Source: Cytobacillus oceanisediminis 2691
GTDB taxonomy: Bacteria; Bacillota; Bacilli; Bacillales; Cytobacillaceae
Direction of reading: 5' to 3'
DNA length: 64,000 nucleotides
NCBI RefSeq assembly: GCF_007678455.1
Contig: NZ_VEEP01000006.1
Location: forward strand, 186,001 to 250,000
The notes below the pieces were generated by a model that did no database searches, was not told where the DNA came from, and saw only the letters and a list, made by a program, of their open reading frames with translations. Of the stretch, positions 36,977 through 44,019 are shown in pieces (the stretch's first letter is position 1; the number at the start of each line of letters is the position of its first letter). The translations under genes were made by a program, and so were the position numbers.

Positions 36977-38467
36977 TTAAAACCTAAATCCAACCAACTC
37001 TTTCCTCTTCTCATCCAATACACGTACTTTTTCTGTGTATTTCTCCAGGTCTCTGCTTAATTTCTCTTTTCTATCCCCAATCATCCGCATAACCTCTTTC
37101 GGGCTTGGCCCGCCTGGCAAGTCGCGAATTTCGATGAAGTATTCTGGCGAAATGATTTTTTGCCATTCTTCTTCTGTGAGTGACACGTTGACGAATTGCT
37201 GAATCACCGTGTTAATCGCTTCGACGTCCCATTCGTAAAGTTCTTTTCCTTCTTTAACAGTCTCCTTGGAAATGAAGCTTGCAATCGAGTGGGCTTTCCT
37301 GAATGGAACGCCATATTCACGGGCCAACGTGTCCGCCAGTTCTGTAATCGTGATGCTGGACTTCTTCGCCATTTCTTTCGTGTGCTCTCCGTTCACTTTC
37401 AGTGTCGCAATCACCGCGTACATCAGCTTCCAGACGCGGTTGGCGTTATTGAAAGCTCGGTACAAGTGCGGCTGCAAATCGTCTTCTGTATCGACGATAT
37501 CGCCGAATGGTGTATTGTGGACCATATTGAAAGCGGCAAGCGCGTCCCCATAAGCACTGCTGGCAATCGAGCGGGAATGCTCAATCGACACCGGATTGCG
37601 CTTTTGCGGCATAATGCTGCTGCATTGCACGTAAGGATCGGCGACGTAAAAAGAACCGAATTCGCGTGTGACATGCTGAAGGAAGTCCTGGATCCAGCGG
37701 CCGGTGTTCACCATGCTCGTCATCAATGCTGAAGCAGTCTCAAGCAGGTAATCCCCTCCGCCAATCGAGTCATAGGAATTCTCGACAATCCGGTCAAACC
37801 CTAGCAATTCCCGAGTACGCTCACGACTGATCGGGAATCCCGTCGTCGTCAGGGCAGCAGCCCCAAGCGAGGACTGGTTGACCGTCCGATAAGCCGCCCA
37901 TAGTCTCTGAATATCGCGTCCCAAAACATCATAGATAGCCAGGAAGTAATGCCCCAGTGTCGTCGGCTGGGCTGGCTGCGTATGTGTATAACCAGTAATG
38001 ATCGTATCGGTATGGCTCTCAGCCTGCTCAAGCAACGCCTCGCTCAATTGATAGGCACTTGCAAGCAAATTGACGAGATGCTCCCTGAGCACGAGGCGGT
38101 ACATTGCGACCCCCATATCATTGCGGCTGCGGCCGATATGGATTTTACCGGCAAGCTCAGCGCCGATTTCCTCGCCGATTTTCGCTTCCATCATGAAAAA
38201 TAAATCCTCGAACTGCGGCTCATAACTCAGCTGCCCGACATCCGTCACGGCAACCTTATTAATCCCCTCAAGCATCACTTTCGCTTCATCTTTTTCGATA
38301 ATCCCCTGTTCAGCAAGCATAATCACATGCGCCCGGTGGATATCAAACATGACATGGAACAAATAATCCCGCTGGTCATTGAAGACCGGCTTCAGCAGTG
38401 CCTCAATATACGTCTTCCCGGGAAAAGCCGCCCCTTCATTCTTGATAAACTCTTCTAGCTTGTTCAT
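36977..38467 (-). CDS. ArgH-superfamily C-N lyase, non-canonical (annotated as argininosuccinate lyase)
   Basis: 496 residues, clearly longer than typical ArgH (about 460). Fumarase/aspartase-superfamily signatures are present: GRSRNDMGVAMYR, TGYTHTQPAQPTTLGHY, and the signature loop SSIMPQKRNP with Ser283/Ser284 as candidate catalytic base. Canonical ArgH normally reads SSIMPQKKNPD; the Lys-to-Arg and missing Asp differ, as does the added length. It is the last gene of a ROK-ABC transporter operon, 41 bp behind the permease, with no argG or other arginine gene near. Family members of this kind include EDDS lyase, which adds or removes amines on fumarate. A catabolic lyase releasing fumarate from an imported N-linked compound is my inference. 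Confidence 0.8.
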   Translation of the reverse strand: MNKLEEFIKNEGAAFPGKTYIEALLKPVFNDQRDYLFHVMFDIHRAHVIMLAEQGIIEKDEAKVMLEGINKVAVTDVGQLSYEPQFEDLFFMMEAKIGEEIGAELAGKIHIGRSRNDMGVAMYRLVLREHLVNLLASAYQLSEALLEQAESHTDTIITGYTHTQPAQPTTLGHYFLAIYDVLGRDIQRLWAAYRTVNQSSLGAAALTTTGFPISRERTRELLGFDRIVENSYDSIGGGDYLLETASALMTSMVNTGRWIQDFLQHVTREFGSFYVADPYVQCSSIMPQKRNPVSIEHSRSIASSAYGDALAAFNMVHNTPFGDIVDTEDDLQPHLYRAFNNANRVWKLMYAVIATLKVNGEHTKEMAKKSSITITELADTLAREYGVPFRKAHSIASFISKETVKEGKELYEWDVEAINTVIQQFVNVSLTEEEWQKIISPEYFIEIRDLPGGPSPKEVMRMIGDRKEKLSRDLEKYTEKVRVLDEKRKELVGFRF

Positions 38468-38508
38468 ATTTTCATCTCCGATTCTATGATTATGCTAATA
38501 TTCCAGCC

Positions 38509-40200
38509 TTAAGATAACGACTGTTCGGCCTTGACCCCGAAGAACTTGTTCGAAATAAGCAAGACGACTGCGATCAAGACAATCTGAATCATCCCATATG
38601 CAGCTGCCTGGCCCATATTGAACATCCGCAGCTGGTTCATGATTTCAATTGAAATCGGCCTGTTTGAAATCGTATACAGCAATACCGATGTCGGGAACTC
38701 ACCGACAGATTCCACAAATGCCAGCAAAGTCCCTGATAGCACGCCAGGCATAATGATTGGTAAAATAACCTTACGGAATGTGTAGAACCATTTTGCCCCA
38801 AGGCTTCTTGAGGCTTCCTCAATCGAGTCATCCAGCTGCTCCAAAACAGCGTTTGTCGAGCGGACAACGAGCGGAATATGCCTGATAAAGTATGCAAGCG
38901 GCAAGATCCAGAATGTACCGACAAGGATATTCCCGAACGAGAAAATATTCGGCTCGTTAAAAGCAATGATCAAGTTCATCCCGATGACCGTCGCCGGCAA
39001 TGCCCACGGAATCATCACGAGGATATCAACAAAGCTTTTGCCGACAAACTTCCGCTTAACCAACACATACGAAGCGAGCACACCGAACACCAGGTTCCCC
39101 GCCGTCGCGATCACTGACAACAGCAAGCTGTTTTTCAGAGGCTTGAAGATATTCGGGTCTTCGAGCAGCAAGCGATAGTTTTCAAAGTTAAACACCGACG
39201 GATACGTCTGCCATGTCCAGGTTCCATCCGGAACGAGCGACAGCAGCAGAATCGTGAAATGCGGCAGCAGCAGGATGATAACGCCGATGACGCCAATGAA
39301 CACCATCGTCCATTTCAGCACCGGATTGTTCACTTCACTGCGGTGCGCGCCAATTCCCTTTGACGCCATCCGGTAGTCCTTGCGGTTCTGGTACCAGCGC
39401 ATGAACAATAAGAAGGAAATCGACACAATCGACAGAATGACAGATTGAGTCGCAGCAACTTCCATGTCTCCATTAATCTTCGAAAAATAAATCTGCAGGC
39501 TCAGCACCCGGAATCCGCCCGCCAGCAAGAACGGCGCACTGAAGGAGGCCATCGAAATCATGAACACCAACAGCGAAGCGGCAACGATTGCGGGGGTCAA
39601 CAGCGGGAACGTCACCTTCCAGAACACCTGGAAACGACTGGCGCCCAGATTGTATGCCGACTCCTCAAGCGACGGGTCGATTTTATGGATTGCCGATGAC
39701 ACCGTCATGTAGAAATAAACATACATCGTATAAGCATGAACAATCAGGATGCCTGAAATCCCGCCGATTTTAAAAGGCACTTCTTCCAGTCCAAACAAAT
39801 CCTTAATCGCGTTCGGCACAAGCCCAGTTTCCCCATAAAGGAACATGAATGCCATAACCCCTACCAATGACGGCAGGACGATCGGCATGATCGCAGCCGT
39901 TGCGAAAAAACCTCTGCCAGGGAAATCATACCGGTTAAAAATAAACGCCAGCGGAATCCCGATTGCCGCACTCACCAAAACACTGAGGACAGATATATAG
40001 ACCGAATTCCACAACGCTTGCAGATTCGTCTTCGATTCCTGCGAGAAAAAGTCCTCAAAGTTCCCAAATGTAAAACTGCCCTCTTTTTGCAGACTTTCAA
40101 GAATCGTCCTTATTGATGGGTATAGGACATAGGCAATCAAGACAAGCAGCACTGGAATCAGCAAATATAATGTCAGCCGGTTATCGCGATTTTTCATCAT
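38509..40200 (-). CDS. ABC transporter permease, two fused permease domains (iron/sugar-phosphate/AfuB-like)
   Basis: 563 residues with about twelve membrane helices. Two BPD_transp_1 units lie head to tail (about 60-270 and 350-550), each with an EAA loop contacting the ATPase: EESAYNLGASRFQVFWKVTFP and EEASRSLGAKWFYTFRKVILP. This FbpB/AfuB/ThiP-type fusion needs no second permease gene. Its ATG overlaps the stop of the ATPase gene by four bases (coupled). Substrate class (Fe3+, aminophosphonate, sugar phosphate) cannot be fixed by the permease alone. Confidence 0.92.
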   Translation of the reverse strand: MMKNRDNRLTLYLLIPVLLVLIAYVLYPSIRTILESLQKEGSFTFGNFEDFFSQESKTNLQALWNSVYISVLSVLVSAAIGIPLAFIFNRYDFPGRGFFATAAIMPIVLPSLVGVMAFMFLYGETGLVPNAIKDLFGLEEVPFKIGGISGILIVHAYTMYVYFYMTVSSAIHKIDPSLEESAYNLGASRFQVFWKVTFPLLTPAIVAASLLVFMISMASFSAPFLLAGGFRVLSLQIYFSKINGDMEVAATQSVILSIVSISFLLFMRWYQNRKDYRMASKGIGAHRSEVNNPVLKWTMVFIGVIGVIILLLPHFTILLLSLVPDGTWTWQTYPSVFNFENYRLLLEDPNIFKPLKNSLLLSVIATAGNLVFGVLASYVLVKRKFVGKSFVDILVMIPWALPATVIGMNLIIAFNEPNIFSFGNILVGTFWILPLAYFIRHIPLVVRSTNAVLEQLDDSIEEASRSLGAKWFYTFRKVILPIIMPGVLSGTLLAFVESVGEFPTSVLLYTISNRPISIEIMNQLRMFNMGQAAAYGMIQIVLIAVVLLISNKFFGVKAEQSLS

Positions 40201-41291
40201 GACACATCACCGCTTAACATCGGAATCAATCTGATTTGGTCGGCAGGAAGCTCAACCCATACATCCGCTCCCGGCTTCAGATTCGCTGAAACATGATTCA
40301 GCACATTCACCTCAAGCAGCAAGTCATTGACCTTTACCGCCAGATTGATGATCGTTCCGAAGAACTGTACTTTTTCAACTATTCCTTTAAAAACATTGTG
40401 CCTATCAACCTTTTCATCAAGAATCTTCACGGACTCAGGACGAACCGAGAGGGACAATTCACGATCTTCGTTTTCCCTACTAAAATTAAAAGGCGTATTA
40501 TGTACAACAAATTGATTTTCACCAGCCGAGACAGTGACAAGAGCGTCGTCAACCTGCTCCACTTTTACAGGAAGAAGATTGATCTCGCCTATGAAACTGG
40601 CAACAAAGTCATTGGCCGGTTCATTATAAATCTCCGACGGCGTCCCCACCTGGTGGCACACCCCGAAATTGAAGACAGCGATCCTGTCACTCATCGACAG
40701 CGCCTCTGCCTGGTCGTGGGTAACATAAATCGTCGTAATCTTATATTCTTTCTGCAGCCTGAGGATCTCCGCCCGCATCTCGTCGCGCAGTTTCGCATCC
40801 AGGTTGCTTAACGGCTCATCCAGCAACAGGATTTCAGGTTCAATCACTAATGCCCTCGCAAGAGCCACACGCTGCTGCTGACCTCCACTCAACTGACTCA
40901 CCTGACGATCGGCGTATTGCTCGAGCCTGACCTTGCGAAGGACCTCGTGCACCCTGGTTTTTACTTCACTGGAGGCCATCTTCCTTACCTTCAATCCAAA
41001 CGCGACATTTTCAAAGACCGTCATATGAGGAAAAAGGGCATAGTTTTGGAAAACCATGCCCGTATTTCTTTTTTCAGGAGGTACACGCGTCATATCTTTA
41101 TCGCCAAATCGCACGACACCTTTGGTAGGATAATAGAATCCGGCAATCATCCGCAGCGTTGTCGTCTTGCCGCAGCCACTCGGTCCGAGGAAGGTAAAGA
41201 ACTCCCCATCATTGATTTCCAGATTCAAATGATCAACTGCCACTACCTTTCCGAAGGCTTTTTGGACATTTTCTATTTTTATCGACGCCAT
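40197..41291 (-). CDS. ABC transporter ATP-binding protein with TOBE domain
   Basis: 364 residues from ATG at 41291. Walker A GPSGCGKTT, Q-loop MVFQNYALFPHMTV, signature QLSGGQQQRVALARAL, Walker B EILLLDEPLSNLD, H-loop TIYVTHDQAEA. A C-terminal TOBE-type region (about 245-360) is present. PotA/FbpC/AfuC subfamily. It powers the adjacent fused permease and solute-binding protein. The stop overlaps the permease start. Confidence 0.94.
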   Translation of the reverse strand: MASIKIENVQKAFGKVVAVDHLNLEINDGEFFTFLGPSGCGKTTTLRMIAGFYYPTKGVVRFGDKDMTRVPPEKRNTGMVFQNYALFPHMTVFENVAFGLKVRKMASSEVKTRVHEVLRKVRLEQYADRQVSQLSGGQQQRVALARALVIEPEILLLDEPLSNLDAKLRDEMRAEILRLQKEYKITTIYVTHDQAEALSMSDRIAVFNFGVCHQVGTPSEIYNEPANDFVASFIGEINLLPVKVEQVDDALVTVSAGENQFVVHNTPFNFSRENEDRELSLSVRPESVKILDEKVDRHNVFKGIVEKVQFFGTIINLAVKVNDLLLEVNVLNHVSANLKPGADVWVELPADQIRLIPMLSGDVS

Positions 41292-41303
41292 ACCGTACAC
41301 ATC

Positions 41304-42392
41304 CTATTCTTTGATTTCTTTTTCTCCGCTCTTAATGTTTTCATCCCAATACTTCATCCACGCATCACTATTGTCCTGGAAGACCTTCCAGTCGATATCC
41401 ATCGCCTTGATTTCAGTATCCGTGATCCACTTCGGCAGATCCTTCACATCATCACGAGTAGGGATGCGGTAGTATTTTTCTGCTAAAAGCTTCGCCGCTT
41501 CAGGCGTATTGACAAACTCATAGAATGCTTCAGCCGCTTTCTGGTGCGGCGCATTCTTCACGATCGCGATTCCTTCAGTCAGGACTGGCGTTCCGCTTTC
41601 AGGAACGATGAACTCAAATGGATAGTTCTTGTTTTCCTTCAGCATGACAACATCTGGCATTGCCCAGACAGAGACGGAACCTTCACCCTTGGCAACCTTG
41701 TTGTACATCATTTCCGGGTTAGCAGAGTATTCCTTCGTATTCGCATCAAGCTTTTCAAGCCACTCATAACCCTTTGCTGTGTCCTGGGAATCCTTGAAAT
41801 CACGGTAGATCATCGCAGAGAAGATCGTTCTCATCGTACCGGAAGCAAGCGGATAACGAATGATGATTTCATCCTTCCATTTCGGATCAAGCAGGTCATC
41901 CCAATCCTTCGGCGCTTCTTCCTTTGTCAGCTCTTTGCTGTTGTACATGATAACCTCAGGTGTCTGGCTTGTTCCTGACCAGTTCCAGTCTGCTTCGTGG
42001 AAATTATCAGCCAATGCCCCGGAGTAGGAAGGTTCATACGGCTGTAAAAGTCCTTCGTCCTTGGCCTGGTCGAACATGACGGATGGGGCTCCCCACCATA
42101 CGTCTGCCTGAGGGTTATTCTTTTCAGAACGGACACGGTCAAGGACTTCCTGGGAACCCATGTCAAGCCATTCGACATCGACGTCATATTCAGCTTCAAA
42201 CTGCTTCTCGAATTCTGATAAAATATCTTTTCCGTGTGGAGAATAAATCACCACTTTATCTTCCAGCTTGTCTTTGGAGCCATTATCTCCTGCCGGTTTG
42301 CTAGATCCCTCTTCAGAGCTGCATGCCGCTAAAAATAGTGATGCAGATAAAGTCAAAGCCGTGATAATTGAAACTTTCTTCTTGTGTTTCAC
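41304..42392 (-). CDS. ABC transporter solute-binding lipoprotein (AfuA/FbpA-like)
   Basis: 362 residues. A lipoprotein signal with FLAACSSEEG (Cys about 24) anchors it outside. The mature part is a type-2 periplasmic-binding fold of the ferric/AfuA/aminoethylphosphonate group: KVVIYSPHGKDILSEFEKQF, ADVWWGAPS, WDDLLDPKWKDEIIIRYPLASGT, and VPESGTPVLTEGIAIVKNAP. The fold is shared by Fe3+-, spermidine- and sugar-phosphate-binding proteins, so the ligand cannot be read out. No run of the two Tyr typical of bacterial FbpA iron coordination is obvious, making free Fe3+ less likely. It sits between the ROK gene (15 bp) and the ATPase gene (12 bp). Confidence 0.9.
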   Translation of the reverse strand: MKHKKKVSIITALTLSASLFLAACSSEEGSSKPAGDNGSKDKLEDKVVIYSPHGKDILSEFEKQFEAEYDVDVEWLDMGSQEVLDRVRSEKNNPQADVWWGAPSVMFDQAKDEGLLQPYEPSYSGALADNFHEADWNWSGTSQTPEVIMYNSKELTKEEAPKDWDDLLDPKWKDEIIIRYPLASGTMRTIFSAMIYRDFKDSQDTAKGYEWLEKLDANTKEYSANPEMMYNKVAKGEGSVSVWAMPDVVMLKENKNYPFEFIVPESGTPVLTEGIAIVKNAPHQKAAEAFYEFVNTPEAAKLLAEKYYRIPTRDDVKDLPKWITDTEIKAMDIDWKVFQDNSDAWMKYWDENIKSGEKEIKE

Positions 42393-42407
42393 AGAAACTC
42401 CCCCTCA

Positions 42408-43619
42408 TTAATGGTATTTAATCAAACTTTCATGTTCCCTCATGAACAGTGACACGGCACCAAGAACCCCTGCGTTGTCACCCAATTGGGACGTCTTCAG
42501 CTGGACTGAACTAGGAAGGTATTGATTCACAATCTCCTGCAGCTTCGGCAGAATGAAATCGGATGATTTAAGAACACCACCTCCTAAAATAACAATCTCT
42601 GGATTCAGCAAACTGGCAGCATTCACAACCCCATATGCCAGATGCTCAATGGCTTCATCAATGACTTTAAGCGCAATCTGATCACCACTTTTCGCCAGCT
42701 TGAACGCCACCTCCCCCGACAGCTCGGAGGCAAGTGCTTGTTGGTGCAAGGGATGCTCCGGCTCCTTCTGGATGCACCTTGTCAGCCTGTCTCCAATCGA
42801 TTTACCGCCGGCTACGCTTTCAAGATAGCCATAGCGGTGAAAAATCGGCTTGAACTCATTTTTCATATCATTCTTGTCCGTCACCATGTAGCCAATTTCA
42901 CCAGCCGCGCTGGACGAGCCGCGGTATAGCTGATTGTTGATGATAATTCCGCTGCCGATTCCCGTGCCGACGGCGATGAACAGCACACTCTGCTTATCGC
43001 GCGCATTTCCAAGCCACTGCTCGCCAAGCGCTGCGACATTCACATCGTTATCGACATGAACCGGGTACGGAATATGACGCTTCGCCTCTGTAATAAAAGG
43101 ATACCGGACCCAGTTCAGGCTCGGGGCCTCAACGACAATCCCGTTTGCCGTCTCAGTGATTCCCGGAACGCCTGCACCCATTCCGAGGATCTTCTCGTCT
43201 TCGATTCCTTCCTTGTTCACCATAAACTCTATTTCTCTGGCAATCTGCTTCAGCAGCCCTGAGTCTAGATACTGGCAAGTGTTAAAACTGCTACTCGCAA
43301 CGATGTTCCCATTCAAATCGCAAATAACCGTCTTCACTTTCGTCCCGCCAATATCCGTTCCGATTATGTATGCTGCCTTTTCATTGAAGTACAGCTGGAT
43401 TGGCCTTCTGCCTCCCTGTGACGTCGACTCACCAATCCCCTTCTCAAAAATCCACTTTTCCTGAATCAATTCATCAACCAGTAATGATACGGTTGGCTTG
43501 CTGATATTGATTTTCGCGGCTATTTCCGCCCTGGAGATCGGTGAACTTTCCTGAATGCACTGTAGCACCCTTTTCTTGTTGAGTGATTTCAGCTGTACCG
43601 GTGTTCCACTTAGATTCAT
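42408..43619 (-). CDS. ROK-family transcriptional repressor (XylR/NagC type)
   Basis: 403 residues. N-terminal winged HTH (about 10-65): LQCIQESSPISRAEIAAKINISKPTVSLLVDELI. The ROK domain has GTDIGGTKVKTVICDLNG (phosphate-binding loop), MGAGVPGI, VHVDNDVNVAALGEQWLG, AVGTGIGSGIIINNQLYRG and AAGEIGYMV. The usual CxCGxxGCxE zinc motif after GEIGH is missing here: the sequence runs MVTDKNDMKNEFKPIFHRYGYLESVAGG, so zinc binding is doubtful. ROK repressors usually sense sugars or phosphosugars. It is first in its operon, and two TTAGT..ACTAA palindromes upstream suit a XylR-like operator, indicating autoregulation and control of the divergent PIG-L gene. Confidence 0.92.
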   Translation of the reverse strand: MNLSGTPVQLKSLNKKRVLQCIQESSPISRAEIAAKINISKPTVSLLVDELIQEKWIFEKGIGESTSQGGRRPIQLYFNEKAAYIIGTDIGGTKVKTVICDLNGNIVASSSFNTCQYLDSGLLKQIAREIEFMVNKEGIEDEKILGMGAGVPGITETANGIVVEAPSLNWVRYPFITEAKRHIPYPVHVDNDVNVAALGEQWLGNARDKQSVLFIAVGTGIGSGIIINNQLYRGSSSAAGEIGYMVTDKNDMKNEFKPIFHRYGYLESVAGGKSIGDRLTRCIQKEPEHPLHQQALASELSGEVAFKLAKSGDQIALKVIDEAIEHLAYGVVNAASLLNPEIVILGGGVLKSSDFILPKLQEIVNQYLPSSVQLKTSQLGDNAGVLGAVSLFMREHESLIKYH

Positions 43620-43647
43620 AACATCACGGCCTTAAAATTCTTTTTGG

Positions 43648-43672
43648 TTAGTAAGATTTACTAATTAACTAA
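43648..43672. promoter_or_regulatory. ROK/XylR-type operator, operon side
   Basis: TTAGTAA-GAT-TTACTAA is a perfect palindrome (43648-43664), followed at once by TTAACTAA, the half-site of the second operator. It lies 29 bp upstream of the ROK start. It resembles xyl operators (TTAGTTTG...CAAACTAA). Binding is inferred. Confidence 0.65.
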
Positions 43673-43924
43673 AAATATACATTACTTTGTAACCGTTTAC
43701 AACCATAAAGTTCTGAAAATTTAAAATCGTGTTTAAGAAAAATATATTTTTTCAATTTGAAAGATATTCTTGATCTGTCGCTTCCTTATAAAATAAAATA
43801 TCCAGTTGGTTCCATTTACCCACCTGCAAAATGGATATAAATAACCATTTTTAATATTCTGACAATTATTTATTTTACAATATTATCTAACTATGATTAT
43901 CTTGAATTAGGTGTTATATCTGTT

Positions 43925-43947
43925 GTTAGTTAGGCAGATTAACTAAC
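43925..43947. promoter_or_regulatory. ROK/XylR-type operator, PIG-L side
   Basis: GTTAGTTA-GGCAGAT-TAACTAAC, perfect eight-base arms, 73 bp before the PIG-L start. Shares TTAACTAA with the operator at 43648. The 250 bp between the two operators contain no gene; one TTACCCACC-type short repeat is seen. Confidence 0.7.
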
Positions 43948-44019
43948 CTACAAATACATACAGAGGAAGGAGTGTTCATTATTTCTCAGCAAAACTCAAA
44001 AATGAAAGGGGTTACAAAA

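Noticed and set aside
38509-40200. Iron-specific FbpB permease call
   Set aside because: The fused fold is shared by iron, thiamine, aminophosphonate and sugar-phosphate systems. The neighbours point away from iron, so only the general name is used.
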